From: an uncultured Clostridium sp.
Lineage (GTDB): Bacteria; Bacillota; Clostridia; Lachnospirales; Lachnospiraceae
Assembly (NCBI GenBank): GCA_900541315.1
Contig: UQJF01000046.1
Coordinates: forward strand, 1 to 19,376
Length of the DNA stretch: 19,376 nucleotides
Direction of reading: 5' to 3'
Part shown: positions 11,957 through 19,290 of the stretch, one piece after another
Position numbering within the stretch: position 1 is the first letter of the stretch
Layout of the letters: the number at the start of each line of letters is the position of its first letter
Notes under the pieces: model-generated
Seen by the model: the letters and a program-made list of their open reading frames with translations, nothing else
What the model was told of the DNA's origin: nothing
Databases searched by the model: none
Program-made: the position numbers and the translations under genes

Positions 11957-11987
11957 GTGAGTGTCAAAAGTAAATTTTGCCACTCAC
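11957..11987 (-). other. Stem-loop between the carrier and ttdA
   Basis: The arms GTGAGTG-t-CAAAA and TTTTG-c-CACTCAC pair with one mismatch around a short A/T loop. No T-run follows on the - strand, so it is unlikely to terminate. It could set differential expression by protecting or processing the message upstream of ttdA, or act as a partial attenuator. Confidence 0.5.
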
Positions 11988-12084
11988 TGATGTAACCTGA
12001 TTGCTCCATTGCTATGCAATTCCCGCAATCCTCAAACATCATGATATTCATTGTTCCACTTCTTATAAACTGTTCCCATGTATG

Positions 12085-13349
12085 CTACGGGAAAAATGGA
12101 AATGCAATTGGTAAAATGATCATGCTGACTATGGTCGCGATCACAATTAACGGCAGTCCTGACTTTGTATAATCTAAGAAAGTGTAACCGCCTGCTCCAA
12201 GTACCATGGTATTTGCCGGCATTCCAATAGGTGTTGCATACGCGCAGGAACCGCCGATAACGCAAGCCATAAGTACGGCTCTTGGATCTGCTCCCATTCC
12301 CTGTGCAATGGAAACACAGATGGGAACTAAAAGTGCTGTAGTTGCTGTATTGGACATGAAGTTTGTCATGATACAGCAGAGCATAAATACTGCAAAAGTT
12401 AAAACATAAGGTGAAGGATTTTCACCTAGCAGATTCATTACTGTTTCTGCCACCATTTCACCTGCGCCTGTTTTTTCAAGGGCTGCTGCCAGTGAAAGGG
12501 TTCCACCAAATAAGAAAATGGTCTTCAAATCAATGGAATTTAATGCCTGTTTTTCAGAGATAACACCGGTAATGATCAATGCCAAAGCTCCTATGCATCC
12601 TGAAATATACAATTTAATGCCGATTTTTTTTCAAAGATCATAGCCAGTAAAGTAAGCACCAGGATCACCAGTGACAGTTTCTGCTTCCAGACCGGTACAT
12701 TGCTGTAATCAGCTGTGGTATCAAACGCCCCATCATCTTTTGGCTGTCTGTCCGGTAAAAGCTTCATACCAAGTGTGGTGTAAAAAAGTGTTCCACAGAT
12801 GAGGATCGGAACCCCTACAATGGCATATTCAAAAAATCCAAAGCTAAGTCCGATCTCTGATAAAGCACTCTGGGCGATCATGTTGCCCGGTGCACCGATC
12901 AGCGAAAGATTACCGCCCATAGCTGCCGCAAATACTAAAGGCATCAATAGTTTAGAACGGGAATAACCGGATTTTGCTGCAATACCGATCACAACAGGAA
13001 TCAGTACAGCCGCTGTACCGGTGTTTGAAAGAACGCCGCTCATCATTCCTACAATGATCATAACGGCTGCGATCAGCATTCTTTCGGATTTAGCAAATTT
13101 TGTAACAATGCCGCCGATCTTATTGGCCATACCTGTTTCAAAAAATGCACCGCCTACAATAAACATTGCCACAAAGAGAATTACATTGCTGTCAATAAAA
13201 CCTGCAAATGCCGTCTTCGCATCCAGAACCCCAGTAACAATCAGACCTACACAAACGATCATGGATGTTACCCCCAGCGGGATTTTCTCCATTACAAACA
13301 TTACAATTGCAAACAAGAGAAACAGGATGGTTATAGTTGATGGACTCAT
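12085..13349 (-). pseudogene. DASS/SLC13-type dicarboxylate carrier, frameshifted at an A8 run
   Basis: Two overlapping frames together make one carrier of about 421 residues. The N-half (13349 to about 12620) has the first SNT signature (VLSNTGTAAVLIPV, residues 108-110) and the C-half (to 12085) the second (FMSNTATTALLVPI); these motifs bind Na+ and substrate in the family. The frame breaks at GAAAAAAAAT (A8 at 12624-12631 on the - strand). One more A, or a -1 ribosomal slip, restores FEKKIGIKLYISGC. It lies upstream of ttdAB, so tartrate or a C4-dicarboxylate is the probable substrate. An AGGGGGAG ribosome binding site precedes the ATG. Causes could be sequencing error, phase variation, programmed slippage or decay. 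Confidence 0.8.
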
Positions 13350-13489
13350 AAACTCCCCCTTCGGTTTTATAAAACTGTATAAACCTTATTCATTTTTTAA
13401 GGTACTTTGTAACTGGTGTCCCGCCTGCCAGTCAGAACACTTATGTTTCGCAGCTGCTGTCCTGGATCATTATTATTTTATATCTTGTA

Positions 13490-13522
13490 TTTGATATTTT
13501 ATATTTAATAATGTATCCATTT
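13490..13522 (-). promoter_or_regulatory. Shared AT-rich element in the ttd leader
   Basis: Read on the - strand: AAATGGATACA, a 14-base gap, then ATATCAAA. The same outer blocks with a 12-base gap occur before the DUF1847 gene (15857-15887). Here it lies just downstream of the predicted transcription start, where a bound repressor could block transcription. It is a candidate operator for one of the GntR proteins. Confidence 0.45.
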
Positions 13523-13531
13523 CATGTTTTT

Positions 13532-13560
13532 ATAATAGAACAGAACGCTGTAATTGTCAA
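13532..13560 (-). promoter_or_regulatory. Promoter of the ttd operon
   Basis: On the - strand: TTGACA (13555-13560), 17 bases, TATTAT (13532-13537). Transcription would start near 13525, giving a leader of about 175 bases before the carrier start codon. Confidence 0.8.
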
Positions 13561-13586
13561 TAGTAATTTACCAATTCAGCGTTCTG
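13541..13586. promoter_or_regulatory. Inverted repeat straddling the ttd promoter
   Basis: CAGAACGCTG (13541-13550, between -35 and -10) and its exact reverse complement CAGCGTTCTG (13577-13586, upstream of the -35), 36 bases start to start. Two sites on one promoter suggest a regulator that loops or binds cooperatively, most simply one of the neighbouring GntR proteins. Confidence 0.6.
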
Positions 13587-13626
13587 CATATTCTTTTTGA
13601 TATTTTATTGTGCATATATAACAAAT

Positions 13627-13643
13627 CCCCGCTGGTTGCGGGG
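13627..13643 (-). terminator. Hairpin terminator of the GntR operon
   Basis: CCCCGC-TGGTT-GCGGGG; on the - strand it is followed by ATTTGTTAT. It lies beyond the 169-bp element, so that element probably inserted between the GntR gene and this terminator. Confidence 0.55.
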
Positions 13644-13657
13644 AAGTCATATCTTTT

Positions 13658-13826
13658 TACTAGTATAATCCACGATAATTACCGATCCATTACACGCAGG
13701 ATAAATTTTCATGTGCAAGGAAGCTGAATGAGGCGATGCCGGTAGCATCGTCGATTGAAGCTGACGCGGCAGATGGAAATTTAGACAAGTGAAAGGGGCG
13801 GATAATTATTGTGGATTATACTAGTA
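13658..13826. mobile_element. 169-bp palindromic MITE-like element
   Basis: The terminal inverted repeats begin TACTAGTATAATCCAC and match at 24 of 26 positions (13658-13683 against 13801-13826). Further nested pairs occur inside (TAAATTTTCAT/ATGGAAATTTA; GGCGATGC/GCATCGTC), so it can form one long hairpin. TA dinucleotides at both edges would fit an IS630/Tc1-type TA target. It encodes no protein. Its right repeat contains the last Tyr codon and TAG stop of the GntR gene at 13821. Confidence 0.75.
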
Positions 13827-14462
13827 TCTTGTCAGTACATCATTCATGCTTCGGATAATATGAAATACCATTTTCTCACCTGCCTGCTTCGGATCCCCGC
13901 TTTCAAGAGCTGCCAATATCTGTCTGTGCTCTTCCTGGGAATTTCTGGCATACTCTTCTTCTGTGGACTTTAAGCCCATGGAAAGACCGTTCCACATCTC
14001 TGACAGCATTGTTTTTAGCTTTTCATTTCCTGCTGCTGTCCAGATCTCATAGTGGAAAGACTGGTTATAATTAGAATAACTGCTGGAATCCTTTTTCTCC
14101 AGGGCCTCATCTGCCATTTCCAGACATTTTCTTATATCAGAAAGATCCGCTTTTCTCTGACAGCAGAGTACACAGGCCGCACTTTCTAAAGCTGCTCTGA
14201 TTTCATAATGCTCTCTTATGGTTGTTTCATTTAAGCCAAGAACGGTTGCGCCCTTATTCTGTTTTAAGTCAATGAGGCCATCTCTTGCCAGGATTTGAAA
14301 TGCCTCCCGCACTGGTGTAACTGATACACCAAGCTGCTGGGCCGTAGACTCCAGTGTAATGACCTCTCCTTCGTTTATCTGCTTTGAAATAATGGCTTTG
14401 CGCAGCGCAGAAGCTACTCTTTCCCTTGCAGGCAGCAATTTGATTGGTTTTAATGTAACCAT
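13821..14462 (-). CDS. GntR-family regulator, FCD type
   Basis: A 213-residue regulator. The N-terminal winged helix (residues 12-75) shows the GntR signature ITLESTAQQLGVSVTPVREAFQILARDGL. The C-terminal helical FCD ligand-binding domain (about 80-210) carries ETTIREHYEIRAALE and NQSFHYEIWTAAGN with His residues typical of metal-assisted carboxylate binding. Such proteins usually repress carboxylate-use genes until the acid binds. It lies just upstream of the ttd promoter region and is the best candidate to control it. The stop codon TAG is provided by the terminal repeat of the 169-bp element, so its last residues may differ from the ancestral protein. An AGAAGGGA ribosome binding site precedes the ATG. 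Confidence 0.88.
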   Translation of the reverse strand: MVTLKPIKLLPARERVASALRKAIISKQINEGEVITLESTAQQLGVSVTPVREAFQILARDGLIDLKQNKGATVLGLNETTIREHYEIRAALESAACVLCCQRKADLSDIRKCLEMADEALEKKDSSSYSNYNQSFHYEIWTAAGNEKLKTMLSEMWNGLSMGLKSTEEEYARNSQEEHRQILAALESGDPKQAGEKMVFHIIRSMNDVLTRY

Positions 14463-14504
14463 ATATATATATCCCTTCTTTTACCTTATATATCTTTTAC
14501 CTGT

Positions 14505-15107
14505 TTACTGTCCCTTATGGAGCGCAGCCAGTTTTTCTGCCATTTTCCTAAAATATGCCTCTAATAGTCCGGCTCCTTCTTCTTTCTTTCCAGACTTCCA
14601 GCTTTCGATACACTTACTTAATAATATCTCTTCCTCTGCCTTCTCCTGCACATTTCCCCATATACATTCCGGGTTACGTCTGGATATGACAAAATAAAGG
14701 TATATCTCGGTTACAGTCTCCAGATTTTTTCTGAAAAGACTGTAAGGATAATTTTGCCAGATCTCCCTGTGGAAGTTTAACTCCCCCTCAGGAAGCTCTT
14801 CTAATTCTTCTTCCCTTAAGTTCTGTAAAAACTGGATTTCCAGACTACAAGCGTTTTTTAAAATATGACGGAAATAATCTTCTGTAAGAGAAGCCACCCG
14901 TACATGATTGTTCGGCAGACGGTCGATCAGTCCCTGGTATTCTAATAAGATCAGCGCTTCCCGCACTGGCATACGGGATACTCCCAGACCTTCTGCCAGC
15001 TCATTCTGGGTCATCTCACTGCCATCAGGTATATTTCCTGCCAATATTTCATCCCGCAAAAGCTCAACAATACTGCCCTGCTTCTTCTTATTTCCAATAT
15101 ACTCCAT
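14505..15107 (-). CDS. GntR-family regulator, FCD type (second)
   Basis: A 200-residue regulator. The GntR winged helix is at residues 10-72 (EMTQNELAEGLGVSRMPVREALILLEYQGLIDRL). It is followed by a shorter, more divergent FCD-like helical domain with FHREIWQNYPY. It lies 42 bases upstream of the first GntR gene and 62 bases downstream of the DUF1847 gene, so the three probably form one - strand operon. Two FCD regulators in tandem suggest sensing of two related ligands, or a local duplication followed by divergence; sequence similarity between their C-domains is low by eye. A GTGAGG ribosome binding site precedes the ATG. Confidence 0.85.
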   Translation of the reverse strand: MEYIGNKKKQGSIVELLRDEILAGNIPDGSEMTQNELAEGLGVSRMPVREALILLEYQGLIDRLPNNHVRVASLTEDYFRHILKNACSLEIQFLQNLREEELEELPEGELNFHREIWQNYPYSLFRKNLETVTEIYLYFVISRRNPECIWGNVQEKAEEEILLSKCIESWKSGKKEEGAGLLEAYFRKMAEKLAALHKGQ

Positions 15108-15169
15108 TTATTTTGTCCTCACTTTTCAAGTCTCCAAAATCCAGATTCCCCGGAAATACTCCTGATGCT

Positions 15170-15799
15170 TTACTGTAATCTCTTTTTATAATATCCTTCT
15201 GCACAGTAAATAGCACCGCACGGATTGTGTGCCAGTACCCGGTCCTTTGCCACCAGCGTTGTTACCATCTGCTTCGAATATTTATAAAACATAGAATCAT
15301 GTCCCACACAAAGCCCCAATGCAATATTAAACTCTGTTTCCTGGGAATTTAAAAATTCTGCCTGGGCAATGGGATTACACATTGGCTCAAATGCATCAGC
15401 ATTGACCTTCTTTTCTTTTGGTATCCCTACGGATTCTTTTGGGAAACCACCAGTCTTACAGATCACTGAAACTACATCAAATCCCTGAGCCATTAATAGA
15501 TCCGCTACAATACGTGCCTCTTTTCGCAGTCCCCTGCAAAATGCCAGTCCTATCTTTTTATAACCCATTTTTTTACAAAATTCCACTGTTTCCTTTAATC
15601 TTGGCCACTGACAATAACCTTCTCCCTCAATCTCAGAACATTTTACATAGAACTCATGATTTTCTTCCAATGCATATTTTTCAAAGGCATTGTTCATTTT
15701 CTCCTGTTCCCGCATAGGACAGTTTTTCGGCATTTTCTCTCTTACCGCTGGATCTTGTGATCCGCAGGCTAATATATTACATTTTGCGCAAGTATACAT
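15170..15799 (-). CDS. DUF1847 Cys-rich metal-binding protein
   Basis: A 209-residue protein of the DUF1847 family. It opens with MYTCAKCNILACG and has further cysteines at NCPM, YCQWPR, FCRGLR, CKTGG, MCNP, LCVGH and the C-terminal HNPCGAIYC. The family is common in anaerobes and presumed to bind a metal or Fe-S cluster; the reaction is unknown. The mid region (GYKKIGLAFCRGLRKEARIVADLL) looks Rossmann-like. It is the first gene of the operon with the two GntR regulators and shares an upstream AT-rich element with the ttd leader, hinting at co-regulation with tartrate use. An AGGAGGG-like ribosome binding site (CGGAGGG) precedes the ATG. Confidence 0.85.
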   Translation of the reverse strand: MYTCAKCNILACGSQDPAVREKMPKNCPMREQEKMNNAFEKYALEENHEFYVKCSEIEGEGYCQWPRLKETVEFCKKMGYKKIGLAFCRGLRKEARIVADLLMAQGFDVVSVICKTGGFPKESVGIPKEKKVNADAFEPMCNPIAQAEFLNSQETEFNIALGLCVGHDSMFYKYSKQMVTTLVAKDRVLAHNPCGAIYCAEGYYKKRLQ

Positions 15800-15856
15800 C
15801 TTTTTTTCCCTCCGAGTTTTATTATCCTCCTGATACAGGATTTCTGATCTTTTAAT

Positions 15857-15887
15857 TTTGATATCATATTTTATATTGTATCCATTT
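15857..15887 (-). promoter_or_regulatory. Shared AT-rich element before DUF1847
   Basis: Second copy of the AAATGGATACA ... ATATCAAA pattern (12-base gap). It overlaps the probable -10 (TACAAT) of the DUF1847 promoter, whose -35 is weak (TTTACT). A repressor bound here would compete with RNA polymerase. Confidence 0.45.
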
Positions 15888-15899
15888 TTGCATAAAAGT

Positions 15900-15944
15900 A
15901 AAGAGCAGGCATAACAGTTTTACCTATTTTGTCTGCTCTCTTTT
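15900..15944. terminator. Terminator after lysC
   Basis: The arms AGAGCAG and CTGCTCT enclose a 24-base A/T-rich loop, with T-rich tails in both directions. On the - strand it ends lysC transcription. Confidence 0.65.
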
Positions 15945-15947
15945 AAC

Positions 15948-17159
15948 TTAGAATGCAAAAAACTTATCATGAACTGCCTGAACTGCCCTGTCTGCATCCT
16001 TCTTATCTACCAGAACAGAAATCTTAATCTCGCTGGTAGAGATCATATTAATATTGATATGTGCATCATACAATGCCTCAAACAATTTAGCTGCAACACC
16101 TGGATTGTTGATCATACCGGAACCAACTACGGAAACCTTGGCAATATCTGCATTTGTCTCCAGTCTTGTAAAACGCAGTTCATCCTTATGGGACGCTAAC
16201 AGCTCTGCCGCTTTCTTAAGATCCCCTTCCGCTACTGTAAAGCAGATATCCTTTCCTTCCTCATGACCTACGCCCTGAAGAATGATATCTACATTAATAT
16301 GATTCTGTGCCAGTAAGGAGAATACCTTAAAAGAAGTTCCTACTTCATTTGGCACTCCTACCAGTGCGATCCTTGCAATATCTTTATCCTTTGCTACGCT
16401 GCTGACTGCTGTCTTTTCCATGCGTTTTGCCACCCCTTTCACTTTTGTACCCGAATGACCGGTAAAACTGGATAATACTTCCAATTTTACATTATATTTT
16501 TTCGCAAGCTCTACAGAACGGTTGTGAAGCACCTGCGCTCCTAAAGTTGCCAGTTCCAGCATCTCATTGTAAGTAACCTCATCCAGCTTTTTTGCACCCT
16601 TTACATATCGTGGGTCTGCTGTGTATACACCATCTACATCTGTATAGATCTGGCAAAGATCCGCTTCCAAAGCTGCTGCCAGTGCAACTGCAGAGGTATC
16701 AGAACCTCCTCTTCCCAATGTAGTGATATTCTGGTTTCTGTCTACTCCCTGAAAACCGGTAACGATCACAATACGCTTACGGTCCAGCTCTGCCTCCAGA
16801 CGCTCTGTATCGATCTTTTTGATCCTTGCATTTTTAGCTGCTGTATCTGTAAGCACACCTGCCTGCCAGCCGGTAAGGGAAACCACCGGATACCCCAGAG
16901 CTTCAATAGCCATAGCACACAGTGCAACGGAAATCTGCTCTCCTGTAGATAACAGCATATCCATCTCCCGGTTGGAGCCTTCCGGATTAATTTCTTTTGC
17001 TTTCTCAATCAGATCATCTGTGGTATCACCCTGAGCAGAAAGCACAACCACTACCTGATTTCCTGCTTTGTAGGCATCAGTGATGATCCTTGCTACATTG
17101 CGAAGACGCTCTGTGTCAGCTACAGAGGTACCGCCGAATTTCTGTACGATCAACCCCAT
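15948..17159 (-). CDS. lysC: Aspartate kinase with C-terminal ACT domains
   Basis: A 403-residue enzyme. The start MGLIVQKFGGTS at 17159 is chosen because GGAAGGAAA lies upstream and KFGGTS at residues 7-12 is the family N-terminus; a longer frame to 17204 adds an unnatural 15 residues. It catalyses ATP-dependent phosphorylation of aspartate, the first step to lysine, threonine and methionine. The kinase domain is about 1-245 (STGEQISVALCAMAIEALGY, GFQGVD, TTLGRGGSDTSAVALAAAL, TDVDGVYTADPR). Tandem ACT domains follow at about 260-403 (VSVVGSGMINNPGVAAKLFEAL) for feedback inhibition. It is monocistronic between two terminators, with no lysine riboswitch visible in its short leader. The gene symbol is by family; an isozyme role cannot be decided. 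Confidence 0.93.
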   Translation of the reverse strand: MGLIVQKFGGTSVADTERLRNVARIITDAYKAGNQVVVVLSAQGDTTDDLIEKAKEINPEGSNREMDMLLSTGEQISVALCAMAIEALGYPVVSLTGWQAGVLTDTAAKNARIKKIDTERLEAELDRKRIVIVTGFQGVDRNQNITTLGRGGSDTSAVALAAALEADLCQIYTDVDGVYTADPRYVKGAKKLDEVTYNEMLELATLGAQVLHNRSVELAKKYNVKLEVLSSFTGHSGTKVKGVAKRMEKTAVSSVAKDKDIARIALVGVPNEVGTSFKVFSLLAQNHINVDIILQGVGHEEGKDICFTVAEGDLKKAAELLASHKDELRFTRLETNADIAKVSVVGSGMINNPGVAAKLFEALYDAHININMISTSEIKISVLVDKKDADRAVQAVHDKFFAF

Positions 17160-17225
17160 TTTTCTTTTCCTTCCTGTATCTTTTTCTGCATAAAACAGCT
17201 GCATTTTTCTAAAGAGTCAGTTTTC

Positions 17226-17254
17226 ATTTTAATCTTTTTTTGTCCGCTTGTCCA
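17226..17254 (-). promoter_or_regulatory. Promoter of lysC
   Basis: On the - strand: TGGACA (17249-17254), 17 bases, TAAAAT (17226-17231), giving a leader of about 60 bases. An ACAAAT/ATTTGT inverted repeat lies just upstream (17257-17274). Confidence 0.6.
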
Positions 17255-17283
17255 GTACAAATGACAATATTTGTCTTTACGCA

Positions 17284-17320
17284 AAAACACTGCAGAAGCA
17301 AAATGCTCCTGCAGTGTTTT
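17284..17320. terminator. Terminator of the DUF5722 gene
   Basis: AAAACACTGCAG...CTGCAGTGTTTT, a 12-base perfect stem extended by AGC/GCT, with T-runs on both sides. It ends leftward transcription from the glycosidase-like gene. Confidence 0.85.
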
Positions 17321-17346
17321 CATTTTTCCTGATCACTTTTCTGTGG

Positions 17347-19032
17347 TTAATTTTCCATATTTTTCCATTTAAAATCAGGTATTACATCAGACCATTTATT
17401 GATACCGATAAGAGATTTTGCAAACTCACTTGCCTCTAAAGTAGAGTTCTTTTTGTCAATATCCCTAAATACCTGCCAGATTTTTCGTCTCTTTGTAGCT
17501 TCGATCAGATCTGGCTTACTCATATCGCACTCCCATAAGCCTAATTTCAGTCCATCCTTTACTTCTGAAGGCGCATCTACCTGGCGGCTTAAGGTATACG
17601 CATCAATGTATGGATTGCTGTCTACCAGATAATATGAATATGCAAAGGCTGCTGCCTGAAGCTCTGGAACAGCCCCTCTGGTAGGACTGTAGGCAGTAAA
17701 GCCCTGTTCAGTAAGGATAATGTGACGTACCTGACCAGATGGTGTCTTTAATGTTTCCTGGCAGAAATAATCAGTCAGCACATTTAAGTTGGCAAAATTA
17801 ATAACTGGTGAATTAAAGTCCTTTTTAACCAGTCCTGTGGTTTCAGCATCATCCCAGAATACAGGATCTGCCAGCGGACATGGATATGGATGATAAGCCA
17901 GTCCCCATTCCATCTGTCCCTGAACGTTGGCAATAGAGTTAAAGCTGTCAATGATCTCTTTTCCTCCGTATTTTAACTGACCGTCCATGTCATTCATCCA
18001 GTTATAACTAAGAGAAAGATAGACTCTGTCATTTGCATTGGTACTCTTAATGGCTGTATAGCATACGCGGAACGCCTTTTCATAGGTCTTTACATAATTA
18101 GTCAGATCCATAGGCCCCATATAATTCCACTGCTGATTTTCAATCTCATTTCCAATGATCCAGTTAGAAATTTTTCCATAATCAGCATTTTTTCCGCTGT
18201 AATGATCTGCCAGAAACGCAGAAATTGCTTTCAGCTGCTCAAAACCAGCTTCGGTAGTCGCATTAAACATATAATAATAGGCATCTGAAGTTTTCTGCAC
18301 ACCTGGAATAAACAGATTGGAAGTAGTATCGCTCCAGTCATTTAAAAGGATCGCATTTACAACCATTCCTTTTCCAGAATAGGCGCTGATGACTTTATCA
18401 TAATCTTCTACAATGCTTTTGTTAAAATGATAAGTTTTGCCCTCATACTGGAAATCAATACCTGATCCCATCAGCCTGGATACCGCAATATTGGTGGTAA
18501 CATATTTCACACCCAGATCAAAGGCATCATTTAGCATATTCAGCTCAATATTTAAACCTTTCTTTGTAAGAGGTTCCTTAAAAGCTTCTTTATTCTTTGC
18601 TGCGATCTCAGGATTGGTAATATAATGAGGTTCGCCGACTGCCTTGTAAGTGCCGTCTTCTTTTACTGCCAGCACAAATTTGCTGTAAAGACGGTCTGAT
18701 CCATTGCCCTTACTAAAAGGAACCGTAACTGTAGCCGCACCAGATGCATTTACTGAAGCAAGATAGTCACTGCGGCTTCCCAGATCATCCTGATATATGG
18801 GCTGCTCAAACACATACACCTTACCGTCCGTTCCTTCTGTACTGCCGCTGCTGTTTAAGGCAATCTCAATATTCTGTTTATCACTGGTTATCTTACAGGA
18901 TGTGATCTGTCCGGAAACTTCTGCAGCCAGAACATTAAATGCACTGGCTCCCAGGGCGAAAATGCCTGCTCCAAGAAACAGAACCGCTGCACACAAAAAA
19001 CCTGCAGCTCCTGATATTTTATGATTTTTCAT
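17347..19032 (-). CDS. Secreted DUF5722 glycoside hydrolase-like protein
   Basis: A 561-residue exported protein. The start at 19032 follows GGGAGG by 8 bases. A signal peptide spans about residues 1-37 (KNHK, a hydrophobic core, then VLAAEVSG with cleavage after AA). Residues 40-140 form a beta-rich domain. The remainder is a TIM-barrel of clan GH-A character, with Glu296 in NWIIGNEIEN as probable acid/base and Glu442 in HIILTEQGF as probable nucleophile. I recognise the DUF5722 family, common in gut Lachnospiraceae; the substrate is not established. No lipobox or sorting motif is seen, so it is probably released. It is monocistronic with its own promoter and terminator. A metal-independent retaining hydrolase is an inference from the two Glu motifs. 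Confidence 0.8.
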   Translation of the reverse strand: MKNHKISGAAGFLCAAVLFLGAGIFALGASAFNVLAAEVSGQITSCKITSDKQNIEIALNSSGSTEGTDGKVYVFEQPIYQDDLGSRSDYLASVNASGAATVTVPFSKGNGSDRLYSKFVLAVKEDGTYKAVGEPHYITNPEIAAKNKEAFKEPLTKKGLNIELNMLNDAFDLGVKYVTTNIAVSRLMGSGIDFQYEGKTYHFNKSIVEDYDKVISAYSGKGMVVNAILLNDWSDTTSNLFIPGVQKTSDAYYYMFNATTEAGFEQLKAISAFLADHYSGKNADYGKISNWIIGNEIENQQWNYMGPMDLTNYVKTYEKAFRVCYTAIKSTNANDRVYLSLSYNWMNDMDGQLKYGGKEIIDSFNSIANVQGQMEWGLAYHPYPCPLADPVFWDDAETTGLVKKDFNSPVINFANLNVLTDYFCQETLKTPSGQVRHIILTEQGFTAYSPTRGAVPELQAAAFAYSYYLVDSNPYIDAYTLSRQVDAPSEVKDGLKLGLWECDMSKPDLIEATKRRKIWQVFRDIDKKNSTLEASEFAKSLIGINKWSDVIPDFKWKNMEN

Positions 19033-19074
19033 TCTTTCTGCCTCCCATATTCTGTCAGTTTTTTTACAACCTAC

Positions 19075-19103
19075 ATCATACATAATCTATCTTATATTTT
19101 CAA
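19075..19103 (-). promoter_or_regulatory. Promoter of the DUF5722 gene
   Basis: On the - strand: TTGAAA (19098-19103), exactly 17 bases, TATGAT (19075-19080). The 155-bp element ends 33 bases upstream of the -35. Confidence 0.7.
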
Positions 19104-19135
19104 TTACGTTTTTATTACATTATCTTAATTATCTG

Positions 19136-19290
19136 GTTAAATTTCAGCCATGCGCTAGTTTGAATGAGAAAGTATGTTACATGCTTGCTTGCATAAGTAC
19201 TTTTTCATTCAAACCAGCATATGGTGAACCCACCATGCTTCTTGCTTTCATGAATATGGAAACAAGAAGATGAAATGGCTGACCTGTAAC
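19136..19290. mobile_element. 155-bp MITE-like element, copy 2
   Basis: Same length and orientation as 10235-10389, with about a dozen substitutions. The terminal repeats GTTAAATTTCAGCCATG and the complement of ATGGCTGACCTGTAAC are slightly decayed. The internal arm pair is nearly perfect (GTTTGAATGAGAAAGTA / TACTTTTTCATTCAAAC, one mismatch). The flanks TTATCTG and TTATCCC are only partly alike, so the target duplication has decayed or is uncertain. It lies just upstream of the glycosidase promoter. Confidence 0.85.

Noticed and set aside
17160..17230. Lysine riboswitch (L box) or T box before lysC
   Set aside because: The leader after the predicted promoter is only about 60 bases, with no long multi-helix fold or terminator/antiterminator pair.
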